The notes: a model not told the origin generated them from the sequence alone. Counted from the first letter of the stretch, positions 7,375-15,878 are shown. The stretch: 32,205 nt of DNA from Actinomycetales bacterium (GCA_012719445.1 JAAYAH010000176.1:1-32205); one strand, 5' to 3'. Made by a program: numbers and translations.

Positions 7375-9582
7375 TCACAGCAGCAGCTCGTGGTAGGGGT
7401 GGAAGTCGGCCTCCTTGCACAGCCTCCCGAGCTTGAGGTACTCGCGGATGGTGCCCCGGAACAGGTCGGCCTGGCAGACCGGCCGGTCCTCCTCGGCGGC
7501 GAAGTAGCTCGCGGCGAGGGCGATGTTGCGGATGTTGCCGCCGGACAGCTCGAACCGCTCGGCCAGCACGGCGAGGTCGACGTCGTCGGCCCGCGGGACG
7601 CTCGCGCGGAGCTGCCGCTCCCAGATGAGCCGCCGGTGCGCGACGTCCGGCGCGGGAAAGTCGATCAACCCGTCCAGCCGCCGGGCGAAGGCGTCGTCGA
7701 GGTTGGCCCGCAGGTTCGTGGCGAGGACGGCGATGCCGTCGAAGGACTCCATCCGCTGCAGCAGGTAGGCGGTCTCGACGTTGGCGTACCGGTCGTGGGC
7801 GTCCCGGACGTCGCTGCGCTTGCCGAACAGCGCGTCGGCCTCGTCGAAGAACAGCACCCCGTTGACCTGCTCGGCCTCGGAGAAGATCCGTTCGAGGTTC
7901 TTCTCGGTCTGCCCGATGTACTTGTCGACCACGGTGGCCAGGTCGACCGTGTAGAGGTCGTAGCCGAGCTCCCTCGCCACCACCTCGGCGGCCAGGGTCT
8001 TGCCGGTGCCCGGCGGCCCGGCGAAGAGCGCGGAGATGCCGCCGCCCCGCCCGCCGCCCTGGCGCATGCCCCAGCCGTCGAGCACCCGGCCGCGCAGCCG
8101 GGCCCGGGAGACCAGCTCCCGCAGCAGCAACAGCGGCCGGGGAGGCAGCACGATGTCGTCCCAGCCCACGCCGGGTTCGATCCGCCGGGCGAGGCGTTCC
8201 AGCCCGGCCGCGTTCTGGGACCGGGTACCGAGCAGCACGTCCTCCGGCGTGACCGGCCTGTCCGCGGCGACGGCGTGCCAGCGGGCCGCGGTGGCCGCCC
8301 GGCGGACCTGCTCCGGGCTGAGGTTGGTGATCGCGGCAGCCTTGCCCGCGTCGGGAAGGGCGGTGGGGACGGCGTCGAGCAGCGTCGACCACAGCAGGGT
8401 GACGTCGTCCGGTCGCAGCCGCGGCGCCTCCGCGCAGAGCGGGACCAGGTCCGACCACTGCGGGTCCCACGAGCCGTGCCCGTGCAGCACCACCGGCCAG
8501 TCGCGGTCGCACCAGGCGGCCACCCGGGCGGCGAGCTGGTCACCGGTCCGGTCGCCGAGCGCGTCGAGGGGACCGACCACCAGCCCTGCCCCGCGCAGCC
8601 TCGCCTCGCGCCGGGCGATCCGGGCCACCACGGCCGGGTCCCGGCCGGCGAGCCGACCGAGGTCGACGACGAGCGCGGGCAGGCCGAGGGTGGCAAGGGT
8701 CGCCGCGCCGAGGGCGGGAGCCGACCCGGCCCGCGGCTCGGTGAGGTGGACCAGGGTCGCTCCGGCGCGCAGGACCGCGGCCAGGGCGTCCGGGTCCCCG
8801 GCGAGGCACGGCGGCGGGACGACGAGCAGGTCCTTCAGCGCCGGGTCCGGGGTGTCGTCGCCGAGCAGGTGGGCGACGACGCGGTCGGGGATCCGCAGGC
8901 TGCGGGTGAGGAACGGGCGCTCGCCCTCGATCACCTCGACGAGGGCGTTGTCGACCAGCGGGCGTCCCGGACGCAGCCGGGCCCGCCCCTCCGCCGAGGC
9001 CGCCGGGATCCCCGCGAGTTCCAGGGCGAGCCCGACGGTCGGCCTCCGTCGGGTGACGTCGTCGTGCAGGTAGCCGTAGAGCCGCTCGAACCGGGGGTCG
9101 ACCTCGGGGGCGAGGGCGACCAGCAGCAGGTCGACGTCGAGGGCGGTCAGGGCGAAGCAGCGGGCGAGCCCGCGCAGCCGGAGCCCGGCGCCGGAGCCCT
9201 CGGCGTCGTCGGCGGCCCGCTCGACGGCGGCGAGCATCCGGGTGAGCTCGTCGATCCCGTCGGGGTCGTCCGCCGCGGCACCGGGAGCGGCACCGGATCC
9301 GGGCCCGGCACCGGCCGCGGCACCGGGGCCGCCTCCGTCGACGGCGGGCGCGCCCGGCGGGGTCCGCAGCAGCCGGTCGACCTCGGCGTCGCTGAGGTAG
9401 AGCCCGCGGAAGGGATCGGGCCGGCCGGTGCCCTGGTCGTCCGGCCGCCTGGCGTCGACAGCCCGGCGCACCCTGGCCTCGACGACGGCCAGCCGGGACA
9501 TCAGGTGGGACAGCGACGCCGCCTCGGGTGTCACCACGCTCTGTCGTTCCGGCACGCCGCTGCCCTCTCCCGTCCGCTCCAT
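7375..9582 (-). CDS. AAA+ ATPase of the eCIS-associated (Afp15-like) type
   Basis: A 735-residue cytoplasmic protein. Residues 56-72 read DPFRGLYLSDAEVDRLL, an N-terminal signature I associate with the ATPase of extracellular contractile injection systems. Residues 80-105 are an Ala/Gly/Pro linker. The middle (110-470) is a degenerate ATPase-like region without a P-loop. The C-terminal AAA+ module has Walker A GPPGTGKT (522-529), Walker B VLFFDEAD (576-583), sensor-1 ATN (621-623), an arginine-finger region FARRLD (632-637) and sensor-2 GGNIRN (681-686), so it should hydrolyse ATP. In eCIS loci such ATPases are thought to aid assembly or cargo loading. ATG 9582 has GGAG 5 nt upstream. It heads the minus-strand group with the TPR and 1500-residue genes. 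The eCIS assignment comes from the N-terminal motif plus neighbours. Confidence 0.85.
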   Translation of the reverse strand: MERTGEGSGVPERQSVVTPEAASLSHLMSRLAVVEARVRRAVDARRPDDQGTGRPDPFRGLYLSDAEVDRLLRTPPGAPAVDGGGPGAAAGAGPGSGAAPGAAADDPDGIDELTRMLAAVERAADDAEGSGAGLRLRGLARCFALTALDVDLLLVALAPEVDPRFERLYGYLHDDVTRRRPTVGLALELAGIPAASAEGRARLRPGRPLVDNALVEVIEGERPFLTRSLRIPDRVVAHLLGDDTPDPALKDLLVVPPPCLAGDPDALAAVLRAGATLVHLTEPRAGSAPALGAATLATLGLPALVVDLGRLAGRDPAVVARIARREARLRGAGLVVGPLDALGDRTGDQLAARVAAWCDRDWPVVLHGHGSWDPQWSDLVPLCAEAPRLRPDDVTLLWSTLLDAVPTALPDAGKAAAITNLSPEQVRRAATAARWHAVAADRPVTPEDVLLGTRSQNAAGLERLARRIEPGVGWDDIVLPPRPLLLLRELVSRARLRGRVLDGWGMRQGGGRGGGISALFAGPPGTGKTLAAEVVARELGYDLYTVDLATVVDKYIGQTEKNLERIFSEAEQVNGVLFFDEADALFGKRSDVRDAHDRYANVETAYLLQRMESFDGIAVLATNLRANLDDAFARRLDGLIDFPAPDVAHRRLIWERQLRASVPRADDVDLAVLAERFELSGGNIRNIALAASYFAAEEDRPVCQADLFRGTIREYLKLGRLCKEADFHPYHELLL

Positions 9583-9879
9583 GTCTCCATCGTGCAGCGT
9601 GGGCGAGGGCCGTCCTCGACCGCAAGGCCCTCGGGGCAGTCAGGAGGGCACCCCGGCTCGTGGCGGTGCCCGGTCGGTGGCGTGGTGCCCGGCTCATGGT
9701 TCAGTGCTCGGCTGGTGGGGCGGTGCCCGGTCGGTGGGGCGGTGCCCGGCTGGTGGCGTGGTGCCAGGGCCCTTGCCCACCCCCTGCTGCCGGCGCTGCC
9801 CGACGGGCCGGGAGTTGGGTCCGGGGGCCCAGGGGATGGGGTCCGGAGGCTCTCGTCGACCGGTTCGCCGGCCGTCACC
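9583..9879. promoter_or_regulatory. Divergent intergenic region upstream of the AAA+ ATPase
   Basis: This 297-bp region separates the divergent starts of the ATPase (minus) and the membrane protein (plus). It must hold the ATPase promoter, but I see no confident -35/-10. Its only striking content is a 19-bp tandem repeat array at 9662-9756, 80 bp upstream of the ATPase start. Confidence 0.45.
9662..9756. repeat. Five tandem 19-bp repeats upstream of the ATPase
   Basis: Units start at 9662, 9681, 9700, 9719 and 9738, exactly 19 bp apart. Units 1 and 4 are identical (GGCGGTGCCCGGTCGGTGG); unit 5 differs in two adjacent positions; units 2 and 3 are more diverged. A partial sixth unit follows. 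The period is not a multiple of three, which argues against coding. Confidence 0.85.
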
Positions 9880-10380
9880 ATGTCGTTCATGGTGGATGAC
9901 CGCTCGCCGTTCGTCGAGCATGGCCCGGTGGTCCCGGTGGTGGTGGCCCGCACCGCGACCATCGCCGTCGGGTTGACCCTGCTCCTCGGGCTGATCCTGC
10001 TGCCCTCGATCGGCGACGTGCTCGCCGAGGTGTCCCAGGGAGTCACGCTCGGCGTCCTGGTGCTGCTGACCACGGGGTCGCGGGTGGCGGCGGGGGTCTT
10101 CGGGGCGCGGCTGCTGCGGCGTCGGTACGGGACCGGCGGCCGGGGGGACGCCGTACCGAGCGTCGTGCTCGGGGCGGCGGTCGCGTTCCTGGCCTACCTC
10201 GGGCTCGTCCTGCTCTCGGCCTCGGCCGTCGGCTACGAGGACTCGTGGTGGCGGCTGATGGTCGAGCTGCCGCGGTGGGTCGTCGAGGTAGGGCTCGGTG
10301 CCCTGCTGGTGACTCCGGGCCCCACCGAGCAGTACGACCCGGCTCTGCGCCGGTTCGTCGGAGCGGGAAGCGCGCACTGA
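9880..10380 (+). CDS. Small integral membrane protein, four predicted TM helices
   Basis: A 166-residue protein whose hydrophobic segments are TATIAVGLTLLLGLILL, GVTLGVLVLLTTGSRVAAGV, VVLGAAVAFLAYLGLVLLSA and a shorter VVEVGLGALLV. A basic RLLRRRYGTGGRG loop follows helix 2. The N-terminus is polar and the C-terminus hydrophilic. ATG 9880 or ATG 9889 are both possible; neither has a good ribosome binding site (GGAGG at 9845 is too far). It is 85 bp upstream of the first large prepilin-like gene on the same strand and may be co-transcribed with it. No family recognised. Confidence 0.6.
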   Translation: MSFMVDDRSPFVEHGPVVPVVVARTATIAVGLTLLLGLILLPSIGDVLAEVSQGVTLGVLVLLTTGSRVAAGVFGARLLRRRYGTGGRGDAVPSVVLGAAVAFLAYLGLVLLSASAVGYEDSWWRLMVELPRWVVEVGLGALLVTPGPTEQYDPALRRFVGAGSAH

Positions 10381-10465
10381 CCTCTGGTGACGGGGTTTCG
10401 GCCGGCCGAGGTGGGTGGGGCCGAGGGCGGCGGCAGCGAGCGGGAACGAACAGGAGTGAAGCGAC

Positions 10466-12076
10466 GTGGTGGGGCAGACCGACCGGAACGTCATCGGCCA
10501 GGAGGGGACCGGTCGGCCCTCGCCACGGGACAGCGGAGCCGCGTCCCTGGAGTACGCGGGTGTCCTGTTCGTCGTCGTGCTGCTCGTCGGCGGGGTCATC
10601 GGTCAGGCGACGCCGGTCGGCGGGGCGATCAAGTCCAAGATCTGCCAGGCGCTCGGCGTCAACTGCGGCGCGGTCGACCCGGCCCAGGCGGCGGCGGATC
10701 GGGCGAAGAAGCTGAAGGTCAACTGCACCCGGTCGGTTCGGGCCGACGACCTCGGCTTCAGCGTCGCCTACAAGTACCTGCGGGTGGATCGCAAGGACGC
10801 CGACACTGTCACCGAGTACGGCAACGGGACCACGAGCGTGGTGCTCACCCAGGGCGGTGGCGTCGGCGTCGGCAATGACTTCGTCCTCGGGTCCAAGGGC
10901 TTCGCGAGCATCGACGCCAAGGCCACCGTCAACGGTGACATCGGCTTCGTCTACAACTTCCCCCAGGAGTACGGCGGCTCCACGGCAGCGGGCGACTTCC
11001 TGGACGCCCGCCGCAACGGCTGGCAGAAGGCCGTGCAGACCGTCAGCCCGGGAGTGCAGACCATCGAGGAGGTCGGCACGCACGCCCTGGACGCCGTCGG
11101 CAACTGGTGGTCCGACTCCGTGGTCCCCTTCTTCGGTGGTGACAAGCCCAGCGCCGCGGAGCTGGCCCAGCGCGAGATCGACCAGCGGAAGCACACTGCG
11201 GACGCCCAACAGATCTCGGTGAGCCTGCAGGGCACGACGGGGCTCAATCTGGGGGGCGGGGCGAAGAAGAAGAGTGCCGACGGTAAGAGTAAGGAGACGA
11301 ACTCCGGCGGTCTCGGTATTCGTACGGGGGTCGGCGTGGATATCCGGGGTACCTCGATCATCGCTCTCGACCAGGGCCAGCCCGACTCCGCCACCTCGAG
11401 CTTCACCGGCTCGGCCAAGATCGACGCCGACGCCTCGCTGCTGATCGGGGTGCCCGACACGACGGATCCCCTGTCCGGCGCGAAGCAGTCCCCGAGCATC
11501 CCGCCGTTCCTCTCGCTCAAGGGGGGCGCGGGCGGCACCGGTAGCTACACCGTCTTCTTCGACGACAAGGGCAACCCGACGAGGCTGGTCCTCATCGGAG
11601 AGGGGCGGCTCGGTGGCGGCGGCGAGTTCCACACCCCGAAGGGGCTGTCCCTGCCCGGCGGCTCCAGCGGCAAGATCGGCGAGACGGACCTGACGACCCA
11701 CCAGTGGCAGTACATCCTGGACCTCGACACCAGCACCCCGGAGGGCCGGGCCAACAGGGCGGTCTTCGACGAGAACTTCTCCGTGGGCAAGGTGTCGTCC
11801 GGGAACACCACCGGTGGCGTCGTCGTCCCCAACCTCAGCGGCAACCAGGGGGACCTCGTGGCCCGGTGGGGCATGCTCTACAGCCGGCTCGACTCCGACG
11901 CCTTCGTCGTCACGGCCGAGTACGACGACGTGAAGGACAGTGGAGGCGGTGGCCTCAAAATCGCCGGAACCGGGGTCGACGGAGGCTTCAACTCCTCGAC
12001 GAGGACGTTGCGCCAAGCCAAGGGCTACGACAACCGCAACGGCGGGGTGGAGGTTCCGTTGGTGAACTGTCGGTGA
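10466..12076 (+). CDS. Large Flp-type prepilin-like surface protein, copy A
   Basis: A 536-residue protein with a 24-residue charged leader followed by a type IVb prepilin motif: G24 then AASLEY, with Glu at +5 and Tyr at +6, and a hydrophobic segment LFVVVLLVGGVIG (34-46). Flp pilins are normally under 100 residues; here about 490 residues follow. The ectodomain has cysteines 60, 67, 87 and 535, glycine-rich strands, a W-rich segment GNWWSDSVVPFFGG (212-225), and ends in GYDNRNGGVEVPLVNC (520-535). A prepilin peptidase would be expected to cut after G24, leaving it membrane-inserted or polymerised (inference). Start GTG 10466 has AGGAG 9 nt upstream. Copy B at 13446 has 44 of 49 residues identical from the cleavage motif onward. 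C-terminal domain function unknown. Confidence 0.8.
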   Translation: MVGQTDRNVIGQEGTGRPSPRDSGAASLEYAGVLFVVVLLVGGVIGQATPVGGAIKSKICQALGVNCGAVDPAQAAADRAKKLKVNCTRSVRADDLGFSVAYKYLRVDRKDADTVTEYGNGTTSVVLTQGGGVGVGNDFVLGSKGFASIDAKATVNGDIGFVYNFPQEYGGSTAAGDFLDARRNGWQKAVQTVSPGVQTIEEVGTHALDAVGNWWSDSVVPFFGGDKPSAAELAQREIDQRKHTADAQQISVSLQGTTGLNLGGGAKKKSADGKSKETNSGGLGIRTGVGVDIRGTSIIALDQGQPDSATSSFTGSAKIDADASLLIGVPDTTDPLSGAKQSPSIPPFLSLKGGAGGTGSYTVFFDDKGNPTRLVLIGEGRLGGGGEFHTPKGLSLPGGSSGKIGETDLTTHQWQYILDLDTSTPEGRANRAVFDENFSVGKVSSGNTTGGVVVPNLSGNQGDLVARWGMLYSRLDSDAFVVTAEYDDVKDSGGGGLKIAGTGVDGGFNSSTRTLRQAKGYDNRNGGVEVPLVNCR

Positions 12077-12143
12077 ACCCCGACGATCGGTGGGATCCTT
12101 CGACGTCGCCGGACACAGGGCCGACAGGCTCTGAGGGAGCACC

Positions 12144-12596
12144 GTGAAGATCTACCTCATCGTCCTGTTCTCCGTCGTGATCCTCGTCGGGATCCGGCTC
12201 ATGGTCAGCGCCGCCCGGAGCGAGGCGGAGGAACGGCACTGGATCCCGGGCACGGCCGAGATCCTGGAGGTGAAGGACAGCGGGCCCATCAGCAGCACAC
12301 CCGGCTCGTCCCATCTCTACGTGGTGCGTGCCCGCATGTGGACCCCGGACGGGAGGCAGACCGAGGGATGGGCCTCCGGGCATTACTCGGACAGCATGGT
12401 CGACAGGTGGCGTGGTCGCCCCTCGGTGCATGCCTGGTACGACCCCCAGGACCCGTCGCAGTTCCGGCTCGCCCCCCCGCGGTCACCGCGGGGCGTCGCA
12501 ACGGGGCTCGCGGTACCCGTCCTGATGCTGGCGGTCGTGGCCGTCATGCTGGCTGTCGTGGTCTTGCTGACGCTGCGGTTCGGGATCGACAACTGA
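12144..12596 (+). CDS. DUF3592-like membrane protein, copy A
   Basis: A 150-residue protein with an N-terminal helix (YLIVLFSVVILVGIRLM), an extracytoplasmic beta-type domain containing VHAWYDPQDPSQFRL, and a C-terminal helix (LAVPVLMLAVVAVMLAVVVLL). The YDPxxPxxFRL element between two TM helices is typical of DUF3592 proteins, whose function is unknown. Start GTG 12144 follows GAGGGAG by about 6 nt. It sits 67 bp after the large prepilin-like gene and 13 bp before the lipoprotein gene, forming one module. The homologue at 15910 starts with the same MK[IF]Y and has the same HDPQDPSRFRL region. It probably partners the lipoprotein or the large prepilin at the membrane (inference). Confidence 0.8.
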   Translation: MKIYLIVLFSVVILVGIRLMVSAARSEAEERHWIPGTAEILEVKDSGPISSTPGSSHLYVVRARMWTPDGRQTEGWASGHYSDSMVDRWRGRPSVHAWYDPQDPSQFRLAPPRSPRGVATGLAVPVLMLAVVAVMLAVVVLLTLRFGIDN

Positions 12597-12609
12597 CGAG
12601 GTGAACGGG

Positions 12610-13320
12610 ATGGGAGTGCGGGGAACCGTCATGAGCCCGAGGCGCGTCGCGCTCGTGGCGTGCGGGGCGCTGCTGCTGACCGGGGTCGCCGGCTGCGCGT
12701 CGGAGACCGAGGTACGCACCCAGAAGGGCTCGGAGGCGACGATCGTGCCGACGGAACGGGCGAAGGTCCCCGAGGGCTGGACGGTGTACCGGGGGCCGGG
12801 GTTCACCGTGGCCGTGCCGCCGGACTGGAAACCGAAGCCGGATGACCAGCGTGTCGCGCCACAGGCGGCGTTGGAGGTCGGCCTGCCCTACACCGGGCAG
12901 TCGGCCTCACCGCCGGTGCTGCTGGCCTTCGTGGAACGCGAGCGGGTCGGGCCGCTGGTCTATCGCGAACCGATCCTGCGAGCCCAGTTCGAGGCAGGGC
13001 TGCCCGGGGTGACCCTCGGCGATTCGAAGCACGTCACGGTGGCGGGCAGCACCGACGCCGTGACCTTCGACGCCCTCTACCAGGACGAGGGCGGTGAGTC
13101 CGTCCTCGGCACCCGGCTGGAGCCGACGACGTTCCGGAACCGTGAGCTCATCGTCGAGACCCCGGGGCTGCCGAAGTACGGCTTCCGCTACGGCGCGTCG
13201 AAGGACCAGTTCGACGAGGCGACGTGGGAGAAGATCCTCGGTTCCATCGTGGTGACGACGGGCGGCGGAGACCCCGTCGCCGAGGACCCCGCGGCACCGG
13301 CGGAGACCACCGGAGGGTGA
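12610..13320 (+). CDS. LpqN/PsbP-like lipoprotein, copy A
   Basis: A 236-residue lipoprotein. The signal peptide MGVRGTVMSPRRVALVACGA runs into lipobox VAGC, with the lipidated Cys at 29. The mature part has a YRGPGFTVAVPPDWKP element, the 'GFxVxxPxxW' signature of the PsbP/Mog1/LpqN-like fold seen in actinobacterial lipoproteins (family-level inference). It ends in a low-complexity Gly/Ala/Glu tail. GTG 12601 is possible, but GAGGTGA (12598-12604) then acts as an ideal Shine-Dalgarno for ATG 12610. The same GAGGTGxxCGGGATG arrangement precedes the homologue at 15171. It probably sits on the outer face of the membrane beside its module partners. The homologue shares runs such as ETPGLPKYGFRYGA. 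Confidence 0.8.
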   Translation: MGVRGTVMSPRRVALVACGALLLTGVAGCASETEVRTQKGSEATIVPTERAKVPEGWTVYRGPGFTVAVPPDWKPKPDDQRVAPQAALEVGLPYTGQSASPPVLLAFVERERVGPLVYREPILRAQFEAGLPGVTLGDSKHVTVAGSTDAVTFDALYQDEGGESVLGTRLEPTTFRNRELIVETPGLPKYGFRYGASKDQFDEATWEKILGSIVVTTGGGDPVAEDPAAPAETTGG

Positions 13321-13445
13321 CGACGTCGGGCCCGGCCCGGTGGCCGGTCCGGTAGCTGGTCCGGACGAGATAGGTCTTTCGGCCCATCGGATTGGGGTCC
13401 ACCGGCTCTCGCCTGCCGGGGCTCCCTGTTGCCAGGGTGTCCCTC

Positions 13446-15032
13446 GTGGTGGAGAAGAGGTCACGGATCACGGATCGTCCCTGCGTGCGGGACGGGGGAG
13501 CCGCGTCGCTGGAGTACGCAGGCATCCTGTTCGTCGTCGTGCTGCTCGTCGGCGGGGTCGTCGGCCAGGTGACACCGGTCGGTGGGGCGATCAAGTCCAA
13601 GATCTGCGAGGCGCTCGGCGTCTCCTGTGGGGCGGTGGATCCCGAAGCCGCGGCGGCCGAGCGGGCCAGACAGCTCGGGATCAAGTGCACGACCTCCCGG
13701 CAGAGCCGTGACCTCGGCTACAGCGTCGCCTACTCGGGGATCCGGGGCGAGCGCAAGGACACCGACCAGCTCACCAACTACAGCGACGGGTCCTCTCTGG
13801 TGATCCTGACCCAGGGTTCGGGGATCGGGGTCGACGCCAGCAGCAAGGCCGGTGCCAAGGGCAGTGACCTCCCCGGTTACAGCGCGGATGCCAAGGCGAC
13901 CATCAACGGCGACCTCGGCTACGTGTACTCCTTCCCCGAGACCTACGGCGGCAGCGAAGCGGCAGCGGACTTCCTCGACTCCCGCCGCAGCGGTTGGCAA
14001 CAGGCCGCGCACCTCGTCGTTCCTGGTGCGCAGTCCATCGATGAGGGATTGACCCGTGCCAGGGACACTCTGGGCAACTGGTGGTCCGACACCGTCGTTC
14101 CCGCCTTCGGCGGTGACGGACCGAGCCAGGAGGAACTGGCCCGGCGGGAGGCCGAGCAGCGCGCCAACACCGCCGACGCCGTCCAGGTGTCGCTGAGCAT
14201 CCAGGGGTCCGCGGGGGCCCAGTTCGGCGCTGGGAAGAAGATGGTCGGTGCTGACGGGAAGGACACCACCGGGAAGGGTGCGCTCGGGGGGGAAGTCAAG
14301 CTCACCGCCGAGGTTCGGGGCACCACGGTGATCGGGTTGGACACCGGGCAGCCGGACTCGGTCCCGTCCTCGTTCACCGGTTCCGCCAAGCTCGACGTGG
14401 ATCTCTCCGTCTTCCTGGGGATCCCCGGCGTGGACAGCGCGAGCGACATTCCACCCTTCTTCACCCTCAAGGGCGGGGCCGGGGCCGGAGGGTCCTATCG
14501 GGTGGTCTTCGACGCAGAGGGGAACCCGACGAAGCTCATCCTCATCGGTGAGGCGAAGTACGGGATCGGCGGTCAGCTCAACACCCCGAAGGGGGTGACC
14601 CTGCCGGGCGGCCTCGGCGGCAAGTTCGGCGAGCAGGACATCACCGCCCACGAGTGGCAGGCCATCCTCGACCTCGACACCAGTACGGCGGAGGGCCGGG
14701 CCAACCGGGCGGCTTTCGACGAGAACTTCCTGGTGGGGAGCGTCACGGCCGACGGACACACCGGGGCCGTCGTGGTCCCCCATCCCAACCTCACCCCCGT
14801 GCAGCAGGTCCAGCGGTACAGCCAGCTCGCCAGCCGGATCGCGACGGATGCCTTCGTCGTCACCTCCGAGTACCAGGACATCAAGGACGAGACCGGTGGA
14901 GGAATCAAGGTCGCAGGTACCGGGATCGACGGGAGCTCGAGCACAACGAACAGGACCCTGGTGGGGGCGAGGGGTTACGACAATCGCAACGGCGGGGTCG
15001 AGGTCCCCCTGGTCAACTGCGAGCGAGGGTGA
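13446..15032 (+). CDS. Large Flp-type prepilin-like surface protein, copy B
   Basis: About 528 residues, paralogous to the protein at 10466. The leader ends in a Gly followed by AASLEY (Glu +5, Tyr +6) and the hydrophobic segment LFVVVLLVGGVVG. Four cysteines match those of copy A (codons starting at 13605, 13626, 13686 and 15018) and the last 16 residues before its ERG tail are the same GYDNRNGGVEVPLVNC. The shared core includes IPPFF.LKGGAGAGGSY, EGNPTKLILIGE and ILDLDTSTAEGRANRA. The middle (14220-14330) is the most diverged. The start is uncertain: TTG 13392 and GTG 13437 are in frame, but GTG 13446 has AGGG 8 nt upstream and gives an 18-residue leader. It probably uses the Tad system encoded downstream (inference). 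Confidence 0.8.
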   Translation: MVEKRSRITDRPCVRDGGAASLEYAGILFVVVLLVGGVVGQVTPVGGAIKSKICEALGVSCGAVDPEAAAAERARQLGIKCTTSRQSRDLGYSVAYSGIRGERKDTDQLTNYSDGSSLVILTQGSGIGVDASSKAGAKGSDLPGYSADAKATINGDLGYVYSFPETYGGSEAAADFLDSRRSGWQQAAHLVVPGAQSIDEGLTRARDTLGNWWSDTVVPAFGGDGPSQEELARREAEQRANTADAVQVSLSIQGSAGAQFGAGKKMVGADGKDTTGKGALGGEVKLTAEVRGTTVIGLDTGQPDSVPSSFTGSAKLDVDLSVFLGIPGVDSASDIPPFFTLKGGAGAGGSYRVVFDAEGNPTKLILIGEAKYGIGGQLNTPKGVTLPGGLGGKFGEQDITAHEWQAILDLDTSTAEGRANRAAFDENFLVGSVTADGHTGAVVVPHPNLTPVQQVQRYSQLASRIATDAFVVTSEYQDIKDETGGGIKVAGTGIDGSSSTTNRTLVGARGYDNRNGGVEVPLVNCERG

Positions 15033-15170
15033 CGGCGGGCACGAGGGCGACGGAGGATGAGGAGAGGGCCGTTCGGTACCGGGGTCACACCGATCGCGCC
15101 TATCCTCGGCCGTCACCACGGTACGAGAGACGAACGTCGGTGGGACGACGGTGAGGGAGAGGTGGGCGGG

Positions 15171-15878
15171 ATGACCCGACCCGGGACCATGGCACTCGGC
15201 AGGTCGGTCGTGGCGCGGTGCGTGGCGACGGCGGCAGTCGCCGCCCTCGGGGTTGCCGGGCTGACCGGCTGCGACTCGGAGACGCAGGTCCGTTCCCAGA
15301 AGGCATCGGAGGCGACGATCGTGCCGACCGACCGGGCGAAGGTCCCCGCGGGGTGGACGGTGCACCGGGGCCCCGGGTTCACCGTCGCGGTTCCCCCGGA
15401 GTGGAAACCGATGCCGGACGACCAGCGGGCAGCGCCCTCGGCGGCCCTGGAGGTCGGGGTCCCGTTCACCGGGCAGCCCACCTCGCCGGCGGTGTTCTTC
15501 GCGTTCGTGGAGCGCGAGCAGGTGGGGCCACTGGTCTACCGGGAGCCGCTCCTGCGAGCTCAGTTGGAGGCCGGGATCCCCGGAGTGACCCTCGGCGACT
15601 CCACCAGGATCGAGATCGCGGGTAGCAGCGACGCCCTGTACTTCGACGTGCTCTACGAGGACGAGGGGGGGACGTCGGTGCTCGGCACGAAGCTGGAACC
15701 CACGGTGTGCCGGCAGCGTGAGTTGATCATCGAGACCCCGGGGCTGCCGAAGTACGGGTTCCGCTACGGCGCACCGCAGGACCAGTTCGACGAGCAGGTC
15801 TGGCAACAGATCGCCCGGTCCATCGTGGTCACGGTCGGTGCTGACGACACGACGACCACCGCGACCTCGACGGGATGA
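15171..15878 (+). CDS. LpqN/PsbP-like lipoprotein, copy B
   Basis: A 235-residue lipoprotein. The signal peptide has a hydrophobic core (VATAAVAALGVAG) and lipobox LTGC, with Cys 34 lipidated. The mature part parallels copy A: DSETQVRSQKASEATIVPT, RGPGFTVAVPPEWKPMPDDQ and ETPGLPKYGFRYGA. An extra Cys (in TVCRQRE) is absent from copy A. The frame is open back to 15057, but ATG 15171 is chosen because AGAGGTG (15158-15164) lies 6 nt upstream in the same arrangement as copy A. It follows the large prepilin directly here, whereas in copy A the DUF3592 gene lies between. It ends in a Thr-rich tail inside an 18-bp tandem duplication. Confidence 0.8.
   Translation: MTRPGTMALGRSVVARCVATAAVAALGVAGLTGCDSETQVRSQKASEATIVPTDRAKVPAGWTVHRGPGFTVAVPPEWKPMPDDQRAAPSAALEVGVPFTGQPTSPAVFFAFVEREQVGPLVYREPLLRAQLEAGIPGVTLGDSTRIEIAGSSDALYFDVLYEDEGGTSVLGTKLEPTVCRQRELIIETPGLPKYGFRYGAPQDQFDEQVWQQIARSIVVTVGADDTTTTATSTG

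Noticed and set aside
7336-10380. Plus-strand open frame of about 1000 codons across the ATPase
   Set aside because: Only its last 167 codons look like protein (membrane helices); the rest is antisense to a clear AAA+ ATPase.
10043-12142. Minus-strand open frame of about 700 codons
   Set aside because: Antisense to the copy A prepilin-like gene, with shadow composition and no start signal.
13461-15806. Minus-strand open frame of about 780 codons
   Set aside because: Antisense to the copy B prepilin-like and lipoprotein genes, with low-complexity composition and no motifs.
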